From assembly GCF_000372725.1 (NCBI RefSeq), contig NW_005196456.1, positions 469,901 to 533,900 on the forward strand: a stretch of 64,000 nt of DNA, given 5' to 3'. The stretch is from Emiliania huxleyi CCMP1516. Taxonomy: Eukaryota; Haptophyta; Isochrysidales; Noelaerhabdaceae. Position 1 is the first letter of the stretch. Each line of letters opens with the position of its first letter. The notes beneath the pieces are model-generated. The model searched no databases and was not told where the DNA came from. It saw only the letters and a list, made by a program, of their open reading frames with translations. Below are positions 10,969 to 21,581 of this stretch, in pieces. The translations under genes and the position numbers were made by a program.

Positions 10969-13900
10969 TGACCGAGAATTGGATGGCGAGATCGCGGCGA
11001 GATCGACCAGTCGGCCCAGGTCGGCGCCATGCACTGGCGGGCTGCACAGCGCGCTAGACTACGCGGAGGACGTGCGCTTACCACCGGGTGGGATTACCAG
11101 GCTCGCCTGGGCTCGCTGAGGGTCGATCGCGGCGCGAACCGTTTTCGGCTGTTTTCCTCGCGAATCTGGGGTGCGCGCCGGGAGCTGCAGCGCCAGCGTT
11201 TCGCGGACCTGTGCAGCCTCCGGGCACTGGGAACTTCTCCCAGGCTCGGGCAATGCGGACATGTGCCAGCGGGGGCGCGGAGGTGGTTTACATGCGGATG
11301 CGGCACGATCTTCGAGCCGAACCGACGATACAGGAGGCTCCAGAGGCGCCGTAATCGACAGTTGGCCGTCACCCAACTCCTCGCCCGCCGTGACTGTGGG
11401 TGTCTCCTGATTGCTCACGATCGTGGCGGAGCTCGGGGTACCACTTTGGGCCACGGGACAAGCCCTGGGGAGTCACTGTAGCTCGCGCGGGGCTGAGAAG
11501 CCCCCATTCCCGCGAAAAATCGAGATTTGGCGAGATATAGGGGGCGGTTCTCATTATTTTCGGTGGCCCCAAAGCTACCCAATCACTCGCCCACCTCCCC
11601 CGAGCAGTCTAGTCCAAAAAAAACCGCGCCCCGATCAAGTTACGTTTTCAGTGTTTGCCCCTACTCACAGGGCCGATGGCCGAAGCCATGCCGGCATTGT
11701 GGACCGGCATGTCGATGGGCGTCGAGCCTCCGCAACCCATTCTGGCTTCGCGGTAGGTGCGTCTCGGTCTAGGAAAGGAAGCGTGACACCTGTGCGGGCC
11801 GGTGGCGTGGGGAGGGTACAGGCCTCGTCAGGTTCTCGCTCATCCACCCACCCTCCTCGACCTTCCCGACGATACCAGCGGGCCCGCCTCCACCTAGAAG
11901 ACTGGTGCTGGGGTGTGGGTGTTCCCTGCTTCCGGCTACTGTACTGCATATACCTGAGCTAGGGCCTGAGAGGCCTCGCTGGAGCCGAGGCATAGCGGCG
12001 TGATTTCGGACCTCCACCACCCCCGTCGTGTCCCGGGCTGAGTGGCCTCAACCCTAGCCGGCCCGCTGTTCCTAGGGTTGCGCGAGCTGTCCGAAGCTGT
12101 CACAGCTAGGGTTGCAAGACCTCAAAAGCCGGTCATCCACCACCCGAAAGTGGCCGCCCTCCCCTCCAGAGCGCCGCCACAGCCGTCGTGCAAAACGGCC
12201 CAACCACCGACACGACCGCCACCGTCCGGCGGCAAGGCATACGCTCTGAGGCCGTAGAATGGTGACAGCTGCATCTAGCTCCTTGCGCGGGTCAAGTGTA
12301 CCTGGTCTCCCCTTGATGGTCCTAGGCGGGCTTCTCCACAGGAGTCGATCTTGGAGAGGGACAGTGCTCACTCTGCACTCTCTGGTCGGCCTGCTGTACC
12401 GACCCGTCGTGGCTTCACATCTACCTCGTGCCAGCGGCTCTCCTCGGCACCAGGGGGCTCCATCAGAACGCCAGAGCCTGTCCTGGGGCGGGTCCCCACG
12501 CCCTTACAATCATACGCATAAAAAAAACCGGACTCAATCGATTGTACTGCGGTGGTGTGAGTGAATGCACCATGAGCAAAAACCTGACTTGGCCTGTACA
12601 GCCCGATCGATAGTTTCGCTTCGTTCGGAATATTCAGTCCTCGTGCGATACACTCGTCTTACGAACATACCTTAAGTACCCTAACTACCCTAATAAGTAT
12701 TTGTTTTATCATTTTCTTCCTGGGCGACGGTGTCCGACCCGATCTCAGGGTAGGCTCCGCCTCACTGCATCTCGGACTGGATTCCACGAATTGATTTTCC
12801 TAGCGTCGTCAAAGTGAGCTGAAAGCTCGCTCGAAGAGCCGATGGTACCCGCCGACCGCCTCCCATCTCGCCGCTGCTCTGGCGGGGCGGCGGCGGGGCC
12901 TGGCGACGGCGCGCGGCGCATGTGCCGTGGCAACCCACCGGGCCGGCCGGCCGCGAAGGCGCCGACCGGTGATCGCCACCGCGCCCCGCCTCGGAACGCC
13001 GTTTCCGCTTGGCGTCCGAGGCGCTCGGCGTTCCCGCTGGCCGCCGGGGCCGGACCGGATCGGACGCTCCTTTTCTCGCCGTAGGCACGGCTGGCCGGCT
13101 CGAGCAGCGGAAAAACAAAAATCGCACGGCTCAATCCTCTCCGGCCAGCCTCGGGCTAATTAGTAACCCTATAAATCGGAAGTTTCCGGCGTCCCGGATG
13201 CCACCTCCCTGGCCCTCCACGCCCCGCGCGCGCGACCGTATCACCGCCGCAGTCGGCCTCCCCGCCCCGCGCGCTGTAGGAGCGGCGCCCACCCACCGGA
13301 GACGCCTTCCCCTAGACCGCCCGACCACCCCACCCCCTTCGGCAGGTGCCTCGCACGTATTTTGAGCGCGAGAGGCCTCCTTTGAGGTGGCGGCCGGCCG
13401 CCGCGTCGCGCGGTGAGGCGGCATGAGGCCGTCCCCCCTTCACGTTCGAAGGCGGGCCGGCCACGGCACCGGCTGTCGCGGCTCGAGGGCGGCAGGCGAG
13501 CCGCCCCCCCCTCCTCCCTCCCTCCGCCCCTTGCTCCCTTCCCCGCAGCGCTGCCCACGGCACCATCTCCTGGTGCCCCGCTGCCGCCCCACCCGCCGCG
13601 CCGCCCGCCGCCGATGGACCGGCCGCCACCGCCACCGTCGGCGGCCGCCTCCCGCGCACCCGCACCGCCGCCCCGGGGAGTGGGGCCCGCGCCTCCGCCT
13701 CGCCCAACGGCGCCGCCGGCGCACCCTCCCGACCGTCTCCGCTGCCGCCGCGCCGCCGGTGCCGAAATCCGGGCCGGCGCCGGCCCCGCCACCTGTCTCT
13801 TTCTCCGCCCACTCTACTGGGCGCGCCGCCGCCACCGCCGCCGCCGTCGCCGCCCCCGCCGCCACCGCTACCGCCGCCTCCCGCCCCGCCACCCCCTCCG

Positions 13901-14489
13901 ACACCGTCACCCCCCCTCCCTCACACCATCCCGGCCGGCCTCCTCCGTTCTAGCCCCAACTCCCACACACCACCACCGACCTCCCCGCGCCCCCACACGC
14001 CGGCCCCGCGCACCCACGCCACCACCACCGCCCACGTCGCCCTCCCGGCCCCCCACCCCGCGCCCCAGGCTTTTCATAGCTCCGCTCGGGGCGTCCTGGC
14101 GCCGCCTCCCCAACCGCTGCGGCCCACGCGGCCGCCGGGCGGCGCGACGGCGGCTACCGGCCGGCATAGCCCTTCCAGCGCCGGCCGGGGGCTGCGGCGG
14201 CGCGCGGCGCGCGGCGGGCAAGCTGCCTGCTGGCGGGCGGCGCTTCTAGTCGTGATTTTAGTGCCGCGTAGGTCGCCCTTCGGCCACTTCTCGGGCGTGC
14301 GGCCGCAGCGCGGCGAGAAGGCGGCGCGCTCGGCCCGCTGGCGGAGGTGAAGCCCCCCAGAGCGGAAGCTGGCGGGCCGGGGGCGTCGGGCGGGTGCGCG
14401 GCGGCACCCGTGCCACCGGGACGGGCCGTGGTGGCCCGTGTGGCGGCCGTGAAGGGCCGTTTGGTGCGCCCCGGCGGCCTCCAGCACGG

Positions 14490-15047
14490 CGGCCGCCGGG
14501 GCCGGTTTGGACTGTGTTTGGGGGGGTGGAGTGGTCCGGTGGCCGGTGTGATGGTCGTTTATCACCCTCCTATCACCCACTTACCGCCCCCGGCCGTGGG
14601 GGCCTCTCCAGACGCCGCCATTTATGATTTCAAAGGGCCCTGCCGACGCTCATCACAGTGCGGCGGAGGGGCCGGAGCCGGCGCCGCGGAGGACGAGGAT
14701 GGCCGTGACGGACCGGAACGAGCTCTGGGAGGTTCAGTGTCAGTGAGTATATTGTAGAGGCCACCCATGTGCACAATATCTTGACTGAGAGCTAATTCTG
14801 GGGAGGCGATGCCGGGGCCGTACAGCAGCTTGATGGTGCTGCGCCGGCGTGCGTCCCGCCGGCCGCCGGGGCCGGTTTGGACTGTGTTTGGGGCGGTGGA
14901 GGGGTACGGTGGCCGGTGTGATGGTCGTTTATGGCCCTCCTATCACCCACTTACCACCCCCGGCCGTGGGGGCCTCACTGGACGCCGCCATTCATGATTT
15001 CAAAGGGTCCTGCCGTCGCTCAGTCCGAATCACAGTGGGGCGGAGCC
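14490..15047. repeat. Direct repeat, two copies of about 180 bp
   Basis: 14490-14671 and 14859-15047 are about 90 percent identical, both starting GGCCGCCGGGGCCGGTTTGG and both containing GGTGTGATGGTCGTTTAT and CCATTTATGATTTCAAAGGG-like stretches. The copies are 369 bp apart, and copy 2 has an insertion of about 8 bp near its end. The spacer between them holds one copy of another dispersed repeat, so the two may be parts of one composite element. Confidence 0.8.
14680..14861. repeat. Dispersed repeat, copy 1 (copy 2 at 29650-29831)
   Basis: The segment containing GTCAGTGAGTATATTGTAGA and GGGGAGGCGATGCCGGGGCC is closely matched at 29650-29831, with short gaps. Homology covers about 170 bp and ends in both copies at GCCGGCGTGCGTCCCG. 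It carries no protein-coding frame of its own. It is probably part of a non-autonomous mobile element or of a longer decayed one. Confidence 0.75.
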
Positions 15048-15213
15048 TACCCTGCTGGGGTTAATGCGGCGCTCTACTCGTAAAAAAGCCGTATCTAGCG
15101 TATGGCGATCGACCAATAAAATACCGGGGGAGGCCTGCGCAGCCTCTAACTATTTTACAATGAGGCGGTTCGACCGCGCGTGGAGTGTGTGTGCTGCGGT
15201 CAGTACTGCGGGG

Positions 15214-16242
15214 TCAGAACGGGCTCTCAAAGACGACCAGCATCCGGAAGTCAGCAGGAGAGACTCCCGCAACTAGAATAGCCTGCTGGAACGCCATCAA
15301 CTGGGCGTAGACCTCGTCACCCAGTGCCGCGCGGCGCGTCTTAGGTGGGTACGCGACCTGGAACGAGCCCATTGGAAGCGTCTCCTCTTCGCCTGGATAC
15401 TCGTACTCTTCCACTGTCGCGTCGGCCTTCTTCTCCCACTCGTCACGTCCCTCCTCCATGCGTCGTCTCGATTCAGGGTCCGTTGGGCCGATCATTCCAA
15501 GCATTCCGAGCATCACACCGAGCCTCGCCGCCTCTACCGCGGCGACGGAACCCTTGACGCGTCCCTTTGGGCGCAGGTGTGCGCCGGAGTGCTCAGGCGA
15601 CACGCAGCTGACTGCCCAGTCGATGGCAAAGAGGCCGTCCAGCGTACAGAAGCCGAGGTCGTGCGTATCGTCGCCCAGTCCACTATCGACATCGGGGTGC
15701 AGTCGTGGCGCCTTGTCGCAAGGCCAGCCCGAGCGCATGCAGCCGAGCTCCTTGAGTCCGCCCCGTGTGTGTCGCGCTCGAAACCGCCCCTTTCCGAAGA
15801 GGCAGAAGATGTCGTCATTGCGCCGATCCAGGCCGAGGTCGGCGTCCCACGGCGTCAGATTGAGGTCGGCGCTCACGTTGTCCCATGCGTCCTGGGCCGC
15901 GAGTCCCATACTGGCCATCTCGGCGACAGGCATCATATCCACGAATTCTTTGTGCATATCGCGAAACCTCGCCTTCGGAGCGAGGACCCATTCAATGAAG
16001 GGGCACTCGACGAAGCCTTCGCCCGCCAGCGTCACGGGCGTAGCCCGCGCGATGGCGTACCAGAGCTCCGGGGCGAGGGCTCGCCACAGCTCGACTTGTG
16101 GCACGCTTGGCACCGGCTGCGCTTGCGGCTGGATCGCGCAGCGACGCGACATGATGAGCGCGACACACCGGGCGCGCACCGTCGCGCGGTCGGGGAAGGC
16201 CATATCGCGCTCGATCGTGATGTGAATGTCGCACGGATACAT
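15214..16242 (-). CDS. Uncharacterised 342-residue protein
   Basis: One uninterrupted frame with a normal amino-acid mix. Its overall look (even use of hydrophobic residues, few low-complexity runs) supports a real gene. I do not recognise a domain. Visible features are an N-terminal region with VELWRALAPELWYAIARAT, a middle part rich in Trp and Cys (WDNVSADLNLTPWDADLG, GCMRSGWPCDK), LGFCTLDGLFAIDWAVSC near residue 210, a small hydrophobic run of repeated LGM residues near 245, and an acidic stretch EEYEYPGEEE near 290. No signal peptide or clear membrane span is seen. The start is the first methionine after an in-frame stop region. It stands alone between repeat-rich DNA and a retroelement-like fragment. 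Confidence 0.5.
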   Translation of the reverse strand: MYPCDIHITIERDMAFPDRATVRARCVALIMSRRCAIQPQAQPVPSVPQVELWRALAPELWYAIARATPVTLAGEGFVECPFIEWVLAPKARFRDMHKEFVDMMPVAEMASMGLAAQDAWDNVSADLNLTPWDADLGLDRRNDDIFCLFGKGRFRARHTRGGLKELGCMRSGWPCDKAPRLHPDVDSGLGDDTHDLGFCTLDGLFAIDWAVSCVSPEHSGAHLRPKGRVKGSVAAVEAARLGVMLGMLGMIGPTDPESRRRMEEGRDEWEKKADATVEEYEYPGEEETLPMGSFQVAYPPKTRRAALGDEVYAQLMAFQQAILVAGVSPADFRMLVVFESPF

Positions 16243-17439
16243 CGTGGTTGGCGAGGTCGCGAAGACTGGCAGACTGGCTGTGGCTGTAGGATCACTGGCT
16301 GAGGGGGGGACTGGCTGTAATTGGCTGCAATTTGCCAGAACACTCAGAAGAAACGACGTGTTTGTTTCTTTCTCTGCACAGCTCGGCTGCTGCCACCGCC
16401 GCGGCGGTGGCGGCGGCGGAGGCCGGGACGCGCCTGGCCACTGGGCGGCCGCCTGGGCGCGCGCCCGTGGCGGCCGTCGCGCCCGACGGCGCCCTCCGGC
16501 CCGCCCGTCTGCAACTGGTCCTTTCTCACTGTGAGGCTGGAGTCACATGCTCCTCGCTTCGCTGCGGAGCAGGTCGACGGCCTCCTCCTCGAGGAATGCG
16601 TCGCGGCGCGCGCTCTCGCTCACCTCGGCATCGACGACTCGTTCGAGGTGGCCAAGCTGCGCGCCGGGCTGCGCCGCTGCACGCAGACTGCCCTCACCAC
16701 CTCCTCAGCTCTCGCTGCTGCCACCCTGGGCGGCGAGGCGGCGCAGGGCGAGGCGGCCGCCGACGTGGGCGGGGGTGGAGGCGCGGCTACGAGTCGCCCG
16801 TGCGTGGGCGAGGCGTCGGAGGGCCCTGAAGGTGCCTGGAGGGTCGGGGAACCCGATCAGGGACACAGGGGAACGGGAGCGGGGAGCGCATCGCGACACG
16901 GAGGGGGGCTGGGCAGGGTCGCCCAGGGTTCACCCACACGACAGGGTCCCAGGGATTCCTCTCTCGTATAGGACGGGTCGCACCCGGCGGCACGGGGGCA
17001 GGCGCGGGCCTCCTACTGGTTGCGCTCTCCTAGTTCTCCTGCTACTGACAAAAGGGACAGCGACAGGTTCGCAGCACGGTGGACTCCCGACCTAACTACC
17101 GTAAGACTCTTTTTCTCAACATTGGCTCGCACGGCACGCACTATTGCGGAGACGTCAAGGTCGTCTGTTCCCTCAGCAGCAGCGGGGAGCACGGTCGGAA
17201 GGGCGCTTTTGTCGCTTTCGGCAACACTGAATCATTCTACCGGAACATGGTCATGGGGCATGGGCCCTACTGCGAGGAGGGAGAGGGAGGTGGGGGGCAG
17301 GGGGAGGGGGGGGGAGAGGAGGAGGGGGGGGGGGGAGGGGGAGGGGTACCGGGGGGGCGGCATGGAGGGGGAGAGGAAGAGCAAGGGCGAGAGAGGGCAA
17401 GGGACTGGGCGCTGGCATACCAGGGGGGGCAGGGTGGTG
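16243..17439. other. Low-complexity stretch, no gene settled
   Basis: Frames in 16330-16900 are alanine/arginine-rich and do not resemble a family. A short frame at 17079-17270 reads NIGSHGTHYCGDVKVVCS and YRNMVMGHGPYC, which looks protein-like and may be the upstream part of the retroelement-like fragment that follows. Between them, 17278-17350 is an almost pure G-rich strand (GGGAGGGGG type) able to form unusual structures. Confidence 0.4.
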
Positions 17440-17787
17440 GGCGGCGACCGCCGCATACCGTCCTACGGCGGGGACTATCGCTACGCCAGGGAAGACAAGG
17501 GCGTCGAAGTGCAGCTGCTGCTGTTCGAATCGTTCGGCGGGTTCGGAAAGGGGGTCCGTGAGATCCTCCGGAGAGCGGCGGACGTGCTACAGAACAAGCT
17601 GACGCGGGCCCAGTACCTCGATGAGGTGACTTGGACCACCAAGAGCTGGCTGGGGCTGCAGAAGCAGCGCATCTCAGTCGTTCTTCACACGGCCATCGCA
17701 GAGCAGGTCGTGAATGAGCTTGCCTGTGGCGGGGGTGGGCGGGTGCACGGAGCTAAGTGCCTCGCCACCCTCGCAGGAGTCGCTTAG
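17440..17787 (+). pseudogene. Retroelement-like fragment, region following a reverse transcriptase
   Basis: The frame reads VEVQLLLFESFGGFGKG, a helical middle, then RISVVLHTAIAEQVVNEL before a stop at 17787. The arrangement of a strand ending in E-x-FG-x-FG, a long helix, and a late R-I/L-S-V-x-L-x-x-x-x-A motif is like the C-terminal tail found after reverse transcriptase domains in many algal LINE-type or nuclease-linked retroelements. No polymerase core (such as YxDD) is seen upstream in this window, so it would be a truncated remnant. The call is from remembered family patterns and is tentative. Confidence 0.35.
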
Positions 17788-17938
17788 GCGGCTCCCGTGG
17801 TGTACCTGTGTTAGTGCCAGTGCGCGCCAGTCCCGTGCCCAGTGTTGTGCGAGGGAGTTTTGTTGATTCTCATTTTTTCCCTGGGCGGAGCGAGCGCCCG
17901 CCGTGCGATTCGGCCCCGCGTTCGCCATTGGCGGCACA

Positions 17939-20014
17939 ATGCAAGGCGAGCCCGCGACGCAGCGTCCGGGACCAAATGAGCAGCCTGTAAGTGTGATGGA
18001 GAAGCTTCAGCAGCTCGGCCTGCTCGGGCAAGCCATGACGGACCGGATTGTCCAAGGGAATGCTTCTGTGGTGGAGCTCCAGCGACCGTGCGTCACCTCT
18101 GGAACTCTTGCTGACACGGCTGCTGCTCCCGACGCCGGCGAGAAGGGCTCACCGGATGAGGGCGTGGGAAAGGAAGACCACCGGGAGGCGGCAAAAGGTC
18201 TCGTGTCGAGCTTGGTGGCGGCCGCTCAATCGGCAAATCCAGTAGCGGTGGCGGAGCCATCTGTTGCGGCGGAGGCAGTGATGCTTGAGGAACCGGGTGA
18301 GAAAGCCCAGGGCTTTGCGGTGTGCACGGCAGGATCAGGAAGCCAGGGCGTGGCAGAGCCACAGCCTGCCGGGCCCGCGGCTGCAGCTGGCGCGGAGACG
18401 CGGCCCTCCTCCGCGGGCAGAGGCAGCCAGCGGAGCGGCTGGCAAAAGCTTGACGAGGGGGAGGGGGGCGCTCCGGGCAGTTATCCGACTCGACCAAGGC
18501 TGTTGCAGCTCCTGTGCTCGCCCAGATTCTTCGCCGTGGCCTCAACCTTCTCCCTGGTCCTCGTCGTGGTAATTGCAGCGGTGCTGCACGGTCCGGGAGG
18601 CATCCACCGGGTGGCAGGGCGAGCCTCGCACGCGCACGCGCCACGATCGCCGCCCCCGACGCCGGCGGCGCCAACGCCGCCTTGGATGCCACCAAGCCGC
18701 CCCCCTCCGTCAGCGCCCCCGCCACCCCTGCCCGTCTTCGCGCCACTGACGGGCGAGGCGGCTGCCCCCGAGCTCGAGCGGCTCTTCCGCAGCTCTGCAG
18801 GAGTGGTGGTGCGCATGCTCGAGTGCGGCAAGTGGAAGGAGACGGCCACCGCGGCGGACTACGAGTGTGACGGCAGTGCGACCGCTAGCCCGGACACGTA
18901 CACCGACTCGCGAGGTGATCGATTGGCCCACTTCTATCGCCCTTGGCCACCCCCTCACCACGCGCCGCCCTCTTATGCACAAGGCGCCGCACTCGCTGCC
19001 TCTTGGCTGCGTCATGATCTACCACGCATGCTGCCCAAGGGCGCGCATAGCGTCGGCCTCGCTTTGGGATCCTCCGCCTCGAGGAGCGAGCTGCACGGTG
19101 GCTAGGACGCGCGCGCTCTCTCGCCACTGACGCGCACCTGCCGCCTCAGGAGCCCCGCTGCGGCATGGGACCTCCTCGGCGCAGCCTCATGGCCTGATCC
19201 AGTCATCTCCACTTGCCACGAAGACCCTGCTGCACGCCTCAAAGAACTCGCGGCAGTGTTGGGACGCTGCTGCAGCGGCGAATGCCCCGCCCTCTACCAC
19301 AGCGGCACCACGAGGGTCAAGGTGTGGGACACGCTGAACAGGTACCTGCACATCGCGCCAAACGCCAGCCGATGCGCGAATAACGATTGGGAGCAGGCGA
19401 GCCCCAAACTGCCCACGCCCTAGCGCTCACCGTGGCGGGGAGCACCGCCGAGCTCTCACCATAGGTTGCACAGCTGCGCCACTCCTTTTCCAAATGGCGC
19501 ACGGAGGCGTGCGCCGACGACTCTCCGGTGAGGATCGGCTCACGGCCGTGCCACTGCACCGCTCCCCGCGACTGCGAAGGCACGGCTTGCCTGCTGTCGG
19601 AAGAGTACGACTGCGGGCACACGCAAGTCCATGTTCGCTTCACGGCGCACGATATCCTCGCAGTCCTCCTCTACAACAAATGGTCAGGAGGTTTGCGGCG
19701 GTAGATTGCAGACAAGTAGACTGCGGGGAGAGCGGGCTGCGAGCCCTTGACGCTGGCCCGACCGCAGATGTTTTCGCCTTTGACGAGGATGCGCTGACCG
19801 TCGCACGTGCAGCGCAGGAGTCGGTGAGTCCCCTCTAGATGCCGTGCACAGTACTCGAGATTGCCTGTCGCCGCCTTGCCCTAAGCAGGCGTGCAGGCCT
19901 GACGAACCCACATTGCGCTTGCAGATCCGGCTGCGCGCGGGGCGACGTGTGCCCATCGTCGTGTTGACGCCAGAGTGTCGCGGCCAGCTCGTTGCCGCGC
20001 AGCTTCGTGTGTGA
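17939..20014 (+). CDS. Type II single-pass membrane protein with Cys-rich luminal part, unknown function
   Basis: The N-terminal part is about 200 residues, hydrophilic and Ala/Glu-rich. A membrane span FFAVASTFSLVLVVVIAAVL follows (18529-18588), then a proline-rich stalk (PPPTPAAPTPPWMPPSRPPP) and a luminal region, so the topology is that of a Golgi-type type II protein. Later exons read WDTLNRYLHIAPNASRC, then after a GC-AG intron (19397-19464) VAQLRHSFSKWRTEAC, CHCTAPRDCEGTACLLSE and HDILAVLLYNKW. A final exon ends QES before a perfect GTGAGT donor, followed by IRLRAGRRVPIVVLTPEC and a stop at 20012-20014. Frame breaks near 19070-19160 and near 19695 prevent a clean single model. I do not recognise the family; a Golgi glycosyltransferase or sulfotransferase is possible from topology alone. 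Confidence 0.45.
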
Positions 20015-20350
20015 GGGCCCCGCACTGGCCCCTTCGTGCAGCCCTCGAGCGCGTCATGTAGGATCCAAGCCCGGCAACCGTGACGCACACGTGTGTGTCT
20101 GGGCACTGGTGGGGGCGTGTCCGTGTGTGTAGCACAAAACGCGGCCGATTATGATGACGGCTCTCTCTGATCGTAGAGTTCGTACGTAACGCACACAGCG
20201 TGCAGTTGGTACGGGGGCCTGTCACTGTGTACGCGTGTGCACGGACGGCACCACACGACCCGGCAAACGCGCCAGAGTGAGCCGCTCGGGCCCTTTCGCG
20301 CCGCCCAGCGCCCTCTCTCACCCGACACCTCTCACGCTCTCAGCTCGAGG
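20015..20350. other. Intergenic between convergent genes
   Basis: This 336-bp stretch separates the plus-strand type II membrane gene from the minus-strand AIG2-like gene, so it holds the 3' ends of both. It contains GT-rich bits (GTGTGTG near 20092 and 20122), and no coding frame of interest. Confidence 0.5.
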
Positions 20351-21325
20351 TCAATCCTGCGTCCTCAGCTCACCCGCCTCGTCCAGCACCTCCAACCCCA
20401 CCGCCGCCGCGAGCTCCTCGTCCCACACGTCGGCAACATGCGCCTCGCAGGCAGCAATGTATCGGTCGCTGGGCGGCCCCCGCCACGCCACGTCGCGGCG
20501 GAGGTAGAGAACCGCGTCCACCCTCTCTCCGTCCACCCAGACGGAGCCGACGTCCTGCCTGCGTGCGGCGCCGCCTCCGCCATACGGGTCGGCAGGGTCG
20601 GCGCCCTCGATGGCGTCGAGGCGGCGGAGCGCGTCGTCCGTCAGGGAGGCGAGGCTGCCCCACACACAACCCCCGGCACGCGGGGCCAAGGACGCGACCG
20701 CGCCGCCCCACGCAACGCTGTGCCCTCCGTAGATGCGGACGGCGCCGCGGAGGGCGGCGGCGGAGGAGGAGAGGTGCGGAGCCTCGCAGTGTTCGCGCAG
20801 CGCCGCGGGACCGACGCCGCCGTAGCAAAAGACCGCGTGCGGGCCTCCGCTCAGCGTGCGGCGAGTCGGTGGCCACGTCAGCGGCGGCAGCCGCCGGAGC
20901 AGGTGCGTGCGCCAGTCTCCGGCTGGCGCCACGGCTGCGAAGCGTTGGCCGCCCGAGTCGGCACGAAGCTCGTCCAGCCGCGACGCGTCTCGAAGGACGT
21001 ATAGGGCGGCCTCGGCCTCGTCCGAGCCGATCAAGAAGGCCGCTATGCGCCTGCGGTAGTAGTCGGGATGGCCTTCGAGCGCATCGAGATCATCAAGCGT
21101 CCCGTCTCCGACTTCGTAGAGCTCGCCATGCAGCGGCGCGGGTGTGTCGATCCCAGGCCGAGCCCACTCGGCGTCGAGGGCATATGGGTATCCGTCGCCC
21201 GAGTCGACGATCACATAGCGCTCACGACTCAGCGCTGCGCCGAGCAGCCGGCTGTCTTTCGATATCCAGTGGTGGTTGTGCAGCCCACGTAGCAGCGAGC
21301 CGTAGACAAACACGCGGTGTGGCAT
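20351..21325 (-). CDS. Tandem AIG2/gamma-glutamylcyclotransferase-like protein
   Basis: A 324-residue protein with two copies of the AIG2/GGCT fold, enzymes that release 5-oxoproline from gamma-glutamyl compounds. Copy 1 begins at the start, VFVYGSLLRGLHN, which has the YGS(L/N) nucleus of the family. It continues with GELYEVGDGTLDDLDALEG, where the Glu is in the position of the catalytic acid, followed by HPDYYRR. Copy 2 begins AVFCYGGVGPAALREH near residue 185, where YGS has become YGG, and continues with WGSLASLTDDALRRLDAIEG. A late LYLRRDVAW resembles the closing strand of both copies. The start is chosen at 21325 because the fold begins four residues later; the frame stays open much further upstream but is then out of homology. 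Copy 1 is the likelier active one. It follows the SMYD gene on the same strand, 257 bp apart. Confidence 0.75.
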   Translation of the reverse strand: MPHRVFVYGSLLRGLHNHHWISKDSRLLGAALSRERYVIVDSGDGYPYALDAEWARPGIDTPAPLHGELYEVGDGTLDDLDALEGHPDYYRRRIAAFLIGSDEAEAALYVLRDASRLDELRADSGGQRFAAVAPAGDWRTHLLRRLPPLTWPPTRRTLSGGPHAVFCYGGVGPAALREHCEAPHLSSSAAALRGAVRIYGGHSVAWGGAVASLAPRAGGCVWGSLASLTDDALRRLDAIEGADPADPYGGGGAARRQDVGSVWVDGERVDAVLYLRRDVAWRGPPSDRYIAACEAHVADVWDEELAAAVGLEVLDEAGELRTQD

Positions 21326-21581
21326 CGGCGTCAGGCGGTATATGCCTCTGCTCCTCTGCTTGTCGGCTTGTGGTCTGCCCTCAGCGCCTGCGCACTCTGC
21401 CGCTCCCGATCCCCTACCTGCCCCGGGTGTGAAACACCAAAACACGAGGAAATTTCCTAGACCTAGTGCCGAACCGCTGTTTTCTTTCTTTTTTCTCCCT
21501 GCCCTATCTCTCTTCTCTCTCTCCTTACTCTGCCCCCCTCCGCCGTGCTCCCCCGCCAACGTGACACTGAGCGCTGCTCCA

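Noticed and set aside
13240..14250. Long open frames on both strands, Pro/Arg- or Gly/Arg-rich
   Set aside because: They overlap each other in several frames and only reflect very high GC; none has family-like sequence or coding periodicity.
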